64,000 bases of DNA, taken from positions 18,736,226 to 18,800,225 of the forward strand of contig OZ024876.1 of the NCBI GenBank assembly GCA_964017185.1. The letters are read 5' to 3'. The notes under the pieces are model-generated. The model had not been told where the DNA came from. It saw only the letters and a program-made list of their open reading frames with translations, and did no database searches. This DNA is from Rugalucina vietnamica (Eukaryota; Mollusca; Bivalvia; Lucinida; Lucinidae). Below are positions 21,624 to 32,650 of the stretch, piece after piece. A program made the position numbers and the translations under genes. Each line of letters starts with the position of its first letter. The stretch's first letter is position 1.

Positions 21624-22169
21624 AAAATGTTCAAATGTTTAGCTACCTTCAGGTTTTCATATAAGGTCATATAAGGTGCATTTGTAAGTTTGTGATCCTA
21701 TTCCTTTAAGTTAGATTTATGACCCATTTATGTAATAAGGCAGCAAAAACCAAATGGCAGTGAAGCCTTTGGTTAGCACATCTGATCTGTATTTTAAGAG
21801 AACCATTCAAAGGCAGTTCTGTTGTGTTATTTTTAAAAGTCGCCTGTTAAGTCACTCTACTTCTGTTGTATATGCTCATTTTAATTTTAGATGAAGCTAG
21901 CTGCGTGGCTTCCTTCCCGGGAAAGAGCTAGTCATACGCTCTTCATATGTATTATCATATTCAATCTTGTATCTGTCTTGTTTTGTGCATTCTTTCCCAC
22001 ATGGTGTCTGGTTTGTGATGTGTCTATTGCTAGGCTTTCTGCTGTTGCTTCTCATCTAGTGAAAACTAGAATTGTCAGAGAATCTGACTATAGCCCCACT
22101 TCAGCGCTTTTCATGTCATGCGAAAGCCCAAATGCGAAAACAATTTTTGAAAGATGTACAATAAGAAGA
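20375..22169. other. AT-rich stretch with TTTGCAAATG words and a poly-T tract
   Basis: The first ~900 bp have many TGCAAATG-type words like 10130-11071 and end at TCATCCAGTGGC near 21290. A 45-base T run occupies 21577-21621. The 98-codon frame at 21891-22187 has a hydrophobic centre but no recognised family, and it runs into the tandem repeat that follows. Confidence 0.4.
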
Positions 22170-23105
22170 TCAGTCAAAAGGTTATAACTCCATCACAAAT
22201 TTGCGAAAAATGGTAACAATCTCAAGCTAGATCTTGCCAATGTTGATGTTGAGGTCAACTCATTGTCAACATACTAAGTGGAAACGAAATTCTGATGCGC
22301 ATCAAGGGCCATAACTTCGTCACAATTTCGCGAAAAACACGTCTAACAATCCCAAGCTAGATCTTGTCAATGTTAATGTCCATACATAAACAAAAATTTG
22401 GTTAAATTCAGTCAATTCATTCTGAAGATATTGAGCGGAAACGAAATTCTGACGCGCATCAAGGGCCGTTACTCTGTTAACAATTTGCGGAAAATGATGT
22501 TGACTAGTTTAAGCTAAATCGTGTCATTGTTAATGTACATACAAAATTTGGTCAAATTCTGTCAATTCATTCTCAAGATATTGAGCGGAAACGAAATTCT
22601 GACGCGCAGCAAGGGCCATAACTCTGTTACAAATTTACAAAAAAATGTTTAACAATGCGTATGTCTTGTCAATGTTAATATGCATACAGAATTTGGTCAA
22701 ATTCCATCAATTCATTCCCAAGATATTGAGCGGAAACGAAATTCGAACACGCATCAAGGGCCATAACTTCGTTACATATTTGCAAACAAATGACGTGTAA
22801 CAATTCCAAGCTTGATCTTGTCAATGTTAATGTGCATACAAAACTTTGTCAAATTCTATCTATTCATTCTACAGATATTGAGCGGAAACGAATTTCTGGT
22901 ATAAATGAAGGGCCGTCCAAGGGCAATAAATCTTCTAAAATTTTGGGGAAAATGACATGCATTGGCACATAAGTAGATATTGTCAATATTGATGTATATG
23001 CAAAATTCGAATTAATAAGTCTATCAATTGGTTCTCAAGTTTTTAGTGGTTATGGAATTACGGAATGACGGAATAACAGAATAACGGAATAACAGAGCGC
23101 GAATC
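22170..23105 (+). repeat. Tandem repeat of ~150 bp, about five copies
   Basis: The landmark GGAAACGAAATTC starts near 22280, 22437, 22587, 22732 and 22884, giving steps of 157, 150, 145 and 152 bp. Each unit also has AGGGCCATAACT, TTTGCGAAAAATG, CTTGTCAATGTTAATG and GTCAATTCATTC. The block ends in short GGAATAACAGAATAACGG repeats (23053-23098) and is flanked on both sides by TATAGCCCCAC (22090 and 23111), which may be the element's limits or a target duplication. Confidence 0.75.
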
Positions 23106-24432
23106 CAGTATAGCCCCACATTTTCAAAGCAGAGATAATAAGGAGACTGTGTTGCCTTTTAACTCAGTGATCTGTATTTTTGTTTCTGTCTTAGTCAAAG
23201 GGACCTATCAGATAAAACAAAGGGAGTTTCATGGTTCAGTGCTAGACTAAGAAACTTGTCTGCTGTCAAAGCGCAAGATAGCGGTACTTTCCTTGCTGTA
23301 AGCATCAAAGACAGGTATTCTGCAATAGGGCTCAAATGGACAGAACCATGCAAATATACCACACTGGGTGTCTTGTAAAATAAAAAAAAAATGGCTACTG
23401 TTTTTATTCCGTTCAGTGAGTGCTATTGGATAGCTTGAACTCTTCTTCTTGTCTTAGTAGTAACTCCCAAGGTTGGGACGCCGGTAGAAATGTTGATTCC
23501 TTTATGATCTTTTAAAGCACATAATTTTTACAGAGGGTTAAAAACAGCATACAATCAAGGTTTAAAAGTCTCATAAACATATTTGTACATATGATAGTGA
23601 AAACTTCATTCCGTAACCAGACTGTCACATTCCCTTCAGTTTATGAACTTCATGGATATGATAATAATAATAATAATAATAATGATAATAATAATAATAG
23701 TAATAATAAAACATATGGAAAAAATATGTTCAATAAATGAAAATCAAACAAATGTTATCATTAAACATAACCAAGTACATCCATCTCAATGGGCACTGAT
23801 GATTGTTCAACTGAATAAAATTTAATCCGATTATTTCACAGTACCAAATGAGCTGCATCATGAAAAAAAAAAGATTTTTAACATATGCAATATGTACTGT
23901 CCCAAGAAAGCGTAGCTTGCCTGAGTTGTGTTTTGCCTCTGAAACTATTAAAATCTAATTTCAGAAAAGAAAGGATAACACCATAAAGTAAAACTTCAAA
24001 GTCCATGACCTTGATCTCAATGTCACTGAGTTGGGTCTGTCTGTTACATGGGTAACAGAGGTATAGTGTCAAATAGATCCAGCCATGTTCAAAAGATACC
24101 AACCTCTAGAAACTGTAATAAAAATATTAACATAAAGTTTCTAAGTCCGTGACCTTGACACCGAAGTGGGTCGAGATGGCACAGCGTAACACTTCAGACC
24201 AATATCTAACAGCAGGCATAGTATCAACTAGATACATCCCATTTCCCCTGAGATACACACTTCTGAAAACTTTATCCAAAAACGTTAAGCGCGAAAATTC
24301 GACGTTTTGGCTGTTCCAAAAATACGTCAAGTCGGATTTAATGTCAAATAACATGAAAATGAGTGATTGTATGTGCAATTAGAAATCTGATACTTGACTG
24401 ATAATATAAAATTTAAATATAGGTATTGAAAG
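23106..24432. repeat. Spacer with AAT microsatellite and a two-copy ~144-bp repeat
   Basis: An imperfect AAT microsatellite lies at about 23660-23710. A unit with AAGTCC(A/G)TGACCTTGA occurs twice, at about 24000 and 24145. No gene was recognised; overlapping open frames on both strands at 24127-24382 are not convincing. Confidence 0.45.
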
Positions 24433-24551
24433 TCAGATTTTAGATTTCAGGATCCAGAATTCACTGAATGATGAAAAACGTTATGTTCGGGCTTCACAGA
24501 CATTAAAACAGCCTACTGATTTTCCATCATCCAGTGAAAGCTAAAATCTGA
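24433..24551. mobile_element. Short hairpin element (~119 bp)
   Basis: TCAGATTTTAGATTTCA at the left faces TGAAAGCTAAAATCTGA at the right, and TCACTGAATGATGAAAAA faces TTTTCCATCATCCAGTGA. This is a long imperfect inverted repeat around a ~45-bp loop, fitting a miniature TIR element. Confidence 0.55.
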
Positions 24552-24614
24552 ATGTTGGCTGAACTGAAACTGCCATGAATTGTGTACACACTTTGTCTGT
24601 ATTAAAGTAGAATT

Positions 24615-24790
24615 TTGTTTACAAAGGGTGCCAAAAACATGAACACATCTCTACAGAGCTACATAATCAAACCATATTTCGTGGATGTATTGGCCAATGC
24701 CCTGTTATTGCAGAATTATGGGGATCTTAGTGAAGCCCTGTTAATTCATGAGTTGCCCATGAATGCCAGAAACTTACATGAACATGTAAA
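24615..24790 (+). other. Open frame shared by both palindrome arms
   Basis: The frame reads AKNMNTSLQSYIIKPYFVDV, then LLLQNYGD. The other arm (minus strand, about 27275-27160) reads AKNMNTSLQSYMIIPYFVDV, then LLQNFGD in the same frame before a stop. About half of the differences over ~35 codons fall at third positions, a weak sign of past coding. No protein family was recognised. Confidence 0.3.
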
Positions 24791-25483
24791 TATATATATA
24801 TATATAGTTTTATATATATATATAGTTTTTGGTTAAAGTTTCACTAGTTGTGTATAATTCTTTAATCAAGCATCACAAACCATTCATATTTTGACCATAT
24901 GTACCCTTTAGGGTTTGCTTTCTTTCCTTGCGTTCGGGCCCCAGGGACCATGCCCGGGGATGTGGCTAAAGGTCAAAATCTACGTCACTTATAAAATGTG
25001 CTGAATACAGTATTAATGTTTCCTCTCAAAGTCCATATCTTAGAACAATCATAGGAATGTGTTCTTTTTAAATCATAGATCTACACCCTGTAGGGTTGGC
25101 TTTTATTCGATGGCACCATGAACTAGGTACCATCTCTAGGGGTGGGGCTAGAGATCAAAATCTTAGACACCTTTATGATATGGTAGTACCGTGAGTCTGT
25201 ATCTGTAAGTCTATATTACGACATCCACAGTCTTGTCAGAAAGAATTCATACTTAGGTCATAGATACCTTGTAAAGTTCGGACTCGTGGGTCCATGTGTG
25301 GGGAGTTCAATTTCTAGAACTTCTCTGAAATTGTAGTTTCTGTACTTATCTTTACAATGTTCAGAAATCGTTCATATTTGAACCATAGGTAATCTATAAG
25401 GTTTGCTTTGTTATTATGACATCAGACTTTAGGATCCATGTCAAGGGTAGAGCTAGATGTCAAGATCTAGGGCATCTTATATT

Positions 25484-25485
25484 AC

Positions 25486-25526
<41 letters not shown>
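25484..25526. repeat. TTA microsatellite (left palindrome arm)
   Basis: About 13 units; mirrored by an AAT microsatellite at the corresponding place in the right arm. Confidence 0.85.
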
Positions 25527-25527
<1 letters not shown>

Positions 25528-26425
25528 AGAATAACATTCTATTTTCATTTTCCATCTATGACCAAGGATCTGACCCTCAATGTCCCTGATCAAGTCATAG
25601 AATGTGTATACAAGTCAGCTCTGTATACTGCACTAAAATGGATCTGTCATTCTACCATACTGCCCATGGTTGTAGGCAATGTGCTAATTGCAAATGTACA
25701 TTTCTAAAGTGTACTTGTAATGTACTTGTTGAGGATGCTCTCTTTGATTTGGGAATTGATTTTCATAGTTTCAGGGGTGAATGTGTCTAGGGGAGATCGG
25801 GGATGACGGGAGTGGGAAGGGCTACCAGCCGGGGGTAAAACGTGCCTTTTAAGGCAATTTGTCTAGTTCATTGTTATAAGAGAAATGTTACTTTGCTTGA
25901 AATGTTTGGCCAGGAAAAGTATTATTTATAGCCAAACAGATAAAACAGGATCTTAGCAATGCTCAAAATATGCATGTTATTCTATGTCACTTTTGACAAA
26001 CATAGTCACGCAACAGGCTGCAACAAGTCACAGGCAATAAGTGGGACAAACGACGCACCATTTGAAAGACGATAGATTCATCTGAAATGACTTCTCTCAG
26101 CTGAATGAAAATGAGCATAGAGGTCTGACTATTGGTGTTATTATCAAATTCTACAGGTCAAGTCCTATACAAAGTAGCATCAAACCAAAGATTTCATATT
26201 TGCCTTCTTTTAAAAGAATCTGTTATCTGTTTGGCTATAATTGATACTTTTCCTGACTAAGCATTTCAGACAAAGCAAACATTTAACACTATAATAACAA
26301 TGATTTAGAAAAAGTGCAAAAAGAGCAGTCTACAGAGCTGACTGGTATACTCATTCTAGGACTTGGTCACGAAAGGGTCAGTTCCTTTGTCCTAGATGGA
26401 AAATGAATTGAGGATGCCATTCTTG

Positions 26426-26426
26426 G

Positions 26427-26471
<45 letters not shown>
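26426..26471. repeat. AAT microsatellite (right palindrome arm)
   Basis: About 14 units; reverse complement of the left-arm TTA tract, at the matching position. Confidence 0.85.
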
Positions 26472-27320
26472 GGATGTCTTTGATTTTGACCTCTAGCCCT
26501 ACCCTAGGTTTGGATCCTAGTGTCTGAAAGTAACAAAGAAAACCTTATAGAGTACCCATTGTCAACGTATGAACGATTTCTGAACATGGTTGTAAAGAAA
26601 AGAATAGAAAATACATTTTAATAAGTTCTAGATTTTGACCTCTAGCCCCACACCCGAACTTTACGGAGCACTTATGGTCTAAGTATGAATTATTTCTGAA
26701 TAGACTGCGGGTGTAATAATACCTGCAGACATTCAGAACAAACAGAACATTGTTCATGCTTCTTCCATATTATAAAGGTGTCCTAGATTTTGAACAGTAG
26801 CCCCACCCCTATAGATGGTACCTAGGACATGGTGCATTGGTATAAAAACAAACCCTACAGGGTATCTATGATCTAAAAAAGAACACATTCCTATTATTGT
26901 TTTAAGATATGAACTTAGAGAAGAAACATTAACATTGTAAACAGCACATTTTAAAGGTGACCTAGATTTTGACCTTAAGCCCAATGCCCTGACATGGACC
27001 CTGGGGTCTGAACTCATGTAAATACAGCAAACTCAATAGGACACATGTGGTCCAAACATGAATGGTTTGTGGTGGTTGATTCATGAGATATACCCAAAAC
27101 TTACACATTTTTACATTTTCATGGCACTGCTTGGCATTCAAGGGCACATAACTAATTAATTAATCAAGCTACACAAAAATCCCCAAAATTCTGCAATAAC
27201 CAGGCATTGACCAATACGTCCACAAAATATGGTATGATCATGTAGCTTTGTAGAGACGTGTTCATGTTTTTGGCAAAGTTGGTCGATTAAAATACTCAAA
27301 ATTCAAGACCTAGTAACAAC

Positions 27321-28765
27321 AAAAAAAGTACAAGTAGGCAAAGATCAGGAAAAGGCGCAATCAGAAAAAGATTCCCACTCCAAAAACCGAGGTGGGAAAA
27401 AACCAAACTAACAATCAGGTACTTATACCATGAAACATATCGTAAGCCGAATGAGCAGCTATTTTCCCAATAGGTGGCCACTCAGTTACCTTAACTTAAC
27501 TAAAAATATGAAAACATACATAAGGCGCCAACAGCACAAAAATTTTAAACACCAAGACATAAAACAAAAAGAACCACTACAGAAGTATCGACTTGGAACG
27601 ATCAGTAACACAAAGTTACTGGCGGGCTTAAACCGGTTTTACAGGTACCTAACCTCACCCTCAGCTTCTGCAGTGGTTCACAACATTTAGTTAGTTCTTC
27701 GGTCCTCGTGGTGAATCTCTAACTAGTCAATGAATCATCAAGAACAAACAAATAAATCATGATAAACATCCTGATGAATCAAAAACCAGGACTCACAGAT
27801 TGAGTAAGCTGCCCGACGATGGAGATCCCTGGGCGCCGAATAACCTACTAACTCCGGAGCAAAAGAAAAACACCAGTTGGACCCCGGTGGGCCAAGCAAC
27901 AGACAAGAAGCTCCGGCCCCAACCAACTAAAATGAATAGCTTTAAGTCGGGGCCATCATAGAGTCTGACGCCCGACCCACCGGCGTGCAATTAAAGAAGG
28001 CAGCATAGTTATCAACCATGATTGGGTTAAAAACTAAGCATGCAGACTGTCGCATAACATTCAAGTTATAACCTATACGTCTGTAACGTGTTATGATTAT
28101 TTTTCCGAACTGAAAAGAAAAATCATTTATTCCTTTAAGTTTCTTTAATTTGTAAACCAAGTCACCATAAAATTCAGGTTCCGAAAGGCCCTCACTTAAA
28201 AGTGTCTTTAACCCAACATTATATTTGGAAATCAATTCATAGTGTCTACGATAAAATTTAGAAAAGGTTTTTCGAAGTTTATGATACCGATAGCCCTGTT
28301 GGAGAAGTTTTGCCGTTAAACATTTATTTCGAGCGTTGAAGTCTGTAACATGATTGCAGACTCTAGCAAACCTAATAAGTTGCGAAATGTATACACCATA
28401 AGAAGCACGACGAGGAACGTCACCATCCAAAAAAGGAAAATTTACTATATCAAAATCAAAGTCATCGCGCTTATCATAAATTTTAGAAGAAACAAATCCA
28501 TTTGCAACAGAAAGATGTAGATCGGCAAGTTTTAGTGGCACATAATTAATCCTCATACCAAACACTTATGTGATCAATGATCTTTCCTTGTATGATAAAA
28601 CGTTTTGCCCCTCAAAAGAATAATGAAAATTGATGATTTTCTCCTTCAGGTAAAACAGGTATGGAATTACCCCACGCACTTTAATTTCCCATAACGGCCC
28701 GTTCAACTCAAAGTAGCTATATGCTATCTTATTAAAATATTCAGGTACCACCCAACCCTCCTTAT
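27321..28765 (-). mobile_element. RT element family R, longest copy
   Basis: Read on the minus strand it has the C-terminal third of a reverse-transcriptase gene (28751-27942), a TAA stop, ~620 bp of 3' UTR, and the 3' terminus CTTTGCCTACTTGTACTTTT followed by a T run. It is 5'-truncated where the protein reads GWVVPEYFNKIAYSYFELNG. At least ten shorter copies in the window share this 3' end. That pattern indicates copying by target-primed reverse transcription. Confidence 0.8.
27942..28751 (-). pseudogene. Reverse transcriptase C-terminal region, one internal stop
   Basis: A single frame of 270 codons is broken only by a TAA at 28566-28568. It includes KLADLHLSVANGF, SSKIYDKRDDFDFDIVNFPF, RRASYGVYISQLIRFARVC, LLQQGYRYHKLRKTFSKFYR and CTPVGRASDSMMAPT at the end. 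The YDKRDDF, SYGVYxSQLxRxAR and KFYRRH patterns are those of animal reverse transcriptase-domain proteins common in molluscs and cnidarians (from memory). It comprises the part after the catalytic palm, so no YxDD motif is expected. The clade is not certain: it shares the arrangement of PLE-like and non-LTR enzymes but is clearly distinct from the Penelope-like copy at 13749-14752. The first Met codons are not real starts, because the gene is 5'-truncated. Confidence 0.75.
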
Positions 28766-28868
28766 GGAGACTGGTCCTTTAGGCTGCAGGACAGGACGTG
28801 CAGTCAAAATATGGTTAAGGTAAATAAAGTTTAAGTTGTGATTTACTAGAAATTATTTGTTTGTTCAT

Positions 28869-28925
28869 TTCGCTGCTTAACGTCCCAATGAACAGCTAAG
28901 GTCGTGTCGGTACGCCTCCATCATC
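28869..28925 (-). mobile_element. SINE type I tail fragment
   Basis: Minus strand ends ACCTTAGCTGTTCATTGGGA, CGTTAAGCAGCG, like the 3' end of the SINE at 11072; the remainder is displaced or lost. The 28926-29080 stretch between it and the next fragment is unassigned. Confidence 0.5.
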
Positions 28926-29080
28926 TTGCGAAGCTTCTTTCAAACGTTTGGATATCAAACAATAAGCACTCAGGGTACCAGTTATTTCGTCATTGATCAG
29001 AAACGGCGCAATCAGAAAGAAATTCCTAGCTTATCAGTATATCACAGTAATGTTAAAATGCTATGGTTGGACGATTTCAT

Positions 29081-29228
29081 ATTTACTTCCCACTTAACTG
29101 ACAAGATCATATGGAGACGGGACCTCAGTTGAATGTCTCATGCGAAAGATTTGAAAAGCTCGGTATCGAAACTACGAAGCCTGGTTTGTAAAGCAGTGGC
29201 GTAACCACAAAGCCACTGAGGCTTTGAT
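29081..29228 (-). mobile_element. tRNA-derived SINE, type I, degenerate
   Basis: Minus strand: AAGCCTCAGTGGCTTTGTGG (box A region), CGTAGTTTCGATACC (box B-like), CCGTCTCCATATGATCTTGT, CAGTTAAGTGGGAAGTAAAT. It is more diverged than the copies at 11072 and 18751. Confidence 0.65.
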
Positions 29229-29323
29229 CTTCAATCGAAATGAAGGAAATGGTATAGTTTGCACATGTTGCTCAGTAACAAGGAAGATTTATACTTTCGG
29301 TTATAGTTACCGTATAAAATGGT

Positions 29324-29555
29324 TGTCCTCGTGGCCGAGTGGCTGCAATCGCAGATTTCATTACCACACTTAGTTATTCGATGATCTCTTGCCGTGTCTG
29401 GTGTGGGTTCGATCCCCACACGGGGCATATGTGAGACAAGCCAAGGTCCGTTTGCGCTAGTGCGAAGGGATTTATTCTCTGTGCTCAAGGCTTACGTTTT
29501 CGCCCCACCTACTGATTGTCCCGCATCATGGTGAGCTGAAATAATCTAGAAATTG
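29324..29555 (+). mobile_element. SINE derived from a Ser/Leu-type tRNA
   Basis: The first ~104 nt resemble a class II tRNA: GTCCTCGTGGCCGAGTGGC (5' end and D arm), a long middle, and the T arm GTGGGTTCGATCCCCAC followed by ACGGGGCA. The acceptor stem is only partly paired and the anticodon arm is not recognisable, so it is not a working tRNA. A non-tRNA body follows (GACAAGCCAAGGTCCG, TTCTCTGTGCTCAAGGC). It is a different SINE type from the others in the window. Confidence 0.7.
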
Positions 29556-29984
29556 ACGTAAGACTGAATAAAAACAAAGTATAAAATTCTTGCATTATTA
29601 TGTATTAATAACCTATTTTGATCGACGTTTTTATTGTTATGTCTTACTTAGATGTAGGTCTGTAGGCTACAAGTTGTGATGTAACATTAGTTACAGCACA
29701 TGACCTTGACATTTAATGTCTACAAGCAAAATAAAAGGTCCAAAGTGCTCTAAAACCTTATTTTCTGAATCGCTGAGCGTAGCGAAGCAAGGAGGACAAC
29801 GGAGATTTTCCTAAATGTGGGATGGGGCGATTTTTTTTCTTCTAGCATTTGTCCCATCGAAAATATTTACCATTTTTTGTATCCTATACACCATTCATTT
29901 GTATCTCCGGCCCCCTAAGGCCGGGGATAGTAGGGGTAAAGCGGGGCTTAAGTGCCAACAAGAAAGTGAGATTTTTACTTATTT
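29556..29984. other. Unassigned spacer
   Basis: No gene, SINE box or tandem repeat was recognised; it ends at the family Q element. Confidence 0.3.
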
Positions 29985-30594
29985 TATACTTTACAGTGAA
30001 AACCAATGTATATCAAAACCTGATAAAATTGGTATTTTCATTGATATGAAATTTCACTGATATCAAATCTCACTGATATCAAAAGTCAATAGTGACTGAT
30101 ATCAGCCTATATCTTCACTGTAGATTTTGGATTACTTCTGATATTTCAATTTACTTTACGTCATTAAAAGTGTCTCACTTCAGAAATTCAAACGCCTATA
30201 ACTCCGTTATTTATGAACAAAAACATAAAGTGTGGGTATTCATTTTCTTACGTATGGAACAATGTGGTACCAAAATTATTTGTGTTTTCAATCTTTTTTT
30301 ATTTTATTTTATTTATTTATTTATTTTTTTTTTTCATTTTCACCGCCTGCCTTGTGAATTGGAAAATGCCCATGTATTGTTTAAAACAAAAAGAAAATTT
30401 GCCTTTTTTTTTCGGTGAATACCAAATATGTTTCATCTCATGAGTTGAAAACATAAAAGATTTCACTCGTGCTGCGCACACGTGAAAATTCTGCGCACGA
30501 GTGAAAATTCTGCGCACGAGTGAAAATTCTGATGTTTTCAACTCACTCGATGAAATATATTTAGTTTTCACCTCAAAAAAGCAAATATCCTCTA
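29985..30594 (+). mobile_element. Miniature element family Q, copy 2
   Basis: Starts TATACTTTACAGTGAAAACC, carries the CACTGATATCA cluster, a T-rich run (30295-30334), the internal hairpin with GAATACCAAATATGTTTCAT, and a 22-23-bp direct repeat of TGCGCACGAGTGAAAATTC (30490-30532). It ends AAATATCCTCTA right where the 187-bp tandem repeats begin. Confidence 0.75.
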
Positions 30595-31462
30595 AAAATC
30601 TTATCACATGATTATAGAAAATTATCATTCCAATTTTTTGATACCAATTTCAGCTCTCTAGAGCTATTAGTCACTGAGATATTGGCAATTTGATTGGTAT
30701 ACCTCCTTTCTTTGGCAGTGATTTTTCTCCAATATCTTATGTTTTCTATTATTTGAGCAACAAGAAAGTCAGCTTGTTTACAAATCTTATAACCTGATTA
30801 TAGAATATTGTCATAGCAATCATTTGATACCAATTTCTTTTCTCTAGAGCTTTTGGTCACTGAGATATTAGCAATTTTATTAGTACACCCCCTTCCTTTG
30901 CCAGTCATTTTCTCTTATATCTTAAGTTTCTTAAATATTTGAGCAACAAAAAGTCAGCTTGTTTATATATCTTATTACAAGGTTATAAAATACTGTCATA
31001 GCAATCATTTGACACCAGTTTCTGCTCTCTATGGCTTTTGGTTGCTGAGATATAAACGTATCCATAGGTACAACCCCTCCATTTACTGAGATTTTTCTCT
31101 AATATTTTAAGATTTTATCAATATTCGAATAGCAGAAAAGTCTGCTTATATATGTATCTTATTTCAGGGTATTAAAATGTTATCATAGCAATCATTTGTT
31201 ATCAATTTCAGCTCTCTATGGCTTTTGGTTGCTGAGCTATAAATGTACCTGTAGGTATACCCTCTAATTTCCTCTACTATTGTAAGTTCTCATCAATATT
31301 TGAACACCAAGAAAGTCGGATTCTTTCTGTATCTTATCACATGATTACATAGAGGATATTTACTTTTTTGAGGAGAATACCAAATATATTTCATCGAGTG
31401 AGTTGAAAACATCAAAATTTTCACGAGTGCGTTTTCCTTTTCACAAAGCAGGCGGTGAAAAT

Positions 31463-31501
<39 letters not shown>

Positions 31502-32060
31502 TGAAAACACAAATAATTTTGGTACCACATTGTTCCTTACGTTCTAACTAAGAAAATGAATACCCACACTTTATGTTTTCGTTCGTAAATAACGGAGTTA
31601 TAGGCATTTGAATTTCTGAAGTGAGGCACATTTAATGACGTCAAGTGAATGGAAACGTCAGAAGTAATTCAAACTCTACAGTGAAAATATCGGCTGATAT
31701 CAATCAATAGTGAAAATATCAATATCAATTCTGCAGTGAAAATATCACTTTTATTCATTTTTGATATACATTAATTTCACTGCTAAGTATAAAATAAAGA
31801 ACATTATCCTAACAATCATTTGATACACATTTCATCTCTCTTAGAGTTTTTGGTTTCTGAGATATCAGCAATTTTGTTGGTATACGCCCTTCCTTTAATC
31901 TGTTACTTTTCTAATATCTGAACTTATTTTTAATATTTTAGCATGAAGATAGCCAGCTTGTTTATTTATCTTATTACATGGTTAGATGACATTGCCAAAA
32001 CAATCATTTGATACCTATTTCAGCTCTCTAGGTCTATCAGTAGCCGAGATACATGTGGTA
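30595..32060 (+). repeat. ~187-bp tandem repeat, about seven units, split by an insertion
   Basis: The landmark ACCAATTTCAGCTCTCTAG and variants occurs near 30639, 30826, 31010, 31199, 31821 and 32010. Steps are 187, 184, 189, 622 and 189; the long step equals one unit plus the 442-bp family Q insertion at 31350-31791. Other constant words are TCACTGAGATATT, GCAACAAGAAAGTCAGCTTG and AGCAATCATTTG. It is noncoding. Confidence 0.8.
31350..31791 (-). mobile_element. Miniature element family Q, copy 3, inside the tandem repeat
   Basis: Begins TAGAGGATATTTAC and ends TTCACTGCTAAGTATA, the reverse complement of copy 2. A 33-base A run (31465-31497) sits where copy 2 has its T-rich run. Removing it restores the 187-bp period exactly enough to show a clean insertion. 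Confidence 0.78.
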
Positions 32061-32650
32061 AAAGAGGTGTACCAAAATATTTACTCTGCTTATTAGGGGT
32101 GGAGGTGAACATTCTGTGATTTTACATTACCCAAATCGGCATAAAAGTGATCCTCTGGCCAAACTGGCACCCATGAGCATTTGTTCTAAGGGCGAAAGGT
32201 ACATCCTATAACCCACGCAAACCATTCAAATGGCAATAGAGTAAATCTTGATTTTTGTCATTTTCATTAATATTCATGGGAATGCAAATGAGATAATTTT
32301 AATTAGGTCCATGGCGTCAACAAATTTGTCAAATACTATTATTGGTACAATAACAATGATCCACAATTATAGTTTAGGCATGGAATTAGTTTTTATGGGG
32401 ATAATTGACTTTTAATTGTTTCTTTTTTCATTTAAATGTTTTTATGAAAATTCATGAATATGCAAATTGAAAAATTGAATATTTAGGTTAATGTAATGAA
32501 ACATAGCATAAAACGCAAACGCTTCCACTTCCAGATGACAGAAAACAAGGTTTGATAGCTTTTTCAATGTACTTTCAGAAAATCATAGTATAAAAAATTA
32601 CCCCTGGGGAGGGGGGGGGGGGGGTTGGGTAGCTAGACGACTAACCGTTT
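32061..32650. other. Unassigned AT-rich stretch with a G run
   Basis: No gene recognised. A G run interrupted by A lies at about 32606-32624 just before the next family R copy. Confidence 0.35.

Larger units (their letters stand above)
24615..27285. repeat. Giant imperfect palindrome, 2.67 kb
   Basis: The left arm (about 24615-25957) matches the reverse complement of the right arm (about 26211-27285) over its whole length, with a ~254-bp loop. Landmarks pair in order: GCCAAAAACATGAACAC, CAAACCATTCAT, AGGAATGTGTTCTTTTT, TACCATCT(C/A)TAGGGGTGGG, ATGTTCAGAAATCGTTCATA, the ATT/AAT microsatellites, CATTTTCCATCTA, and ATAGCCAAACAGATAA nearest the loop. Arms also contain ~180-bp internal tandem repeats. 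By eye arm identity is roughly 80%. The left arm has a TA-rich insertion at 24785-24822. It could be a foldback element or an old inverted duplication; no TSD was identified. Confidence 0.8.

Noticed and set aside
27738-27990. Second conserved protein in the family R 3' UTR
   Set aside because: Frames recur in the copy at 6991-7243 because the DNA is similar; they overlap each other and lie after the gene's stop codon.
29324-29427. Functional class II tRNA gene
   Set aside because: T arm and D arm are good but the anticodon arm is scrambled and the acceptor stem is imperfect, and a SINE body follows.
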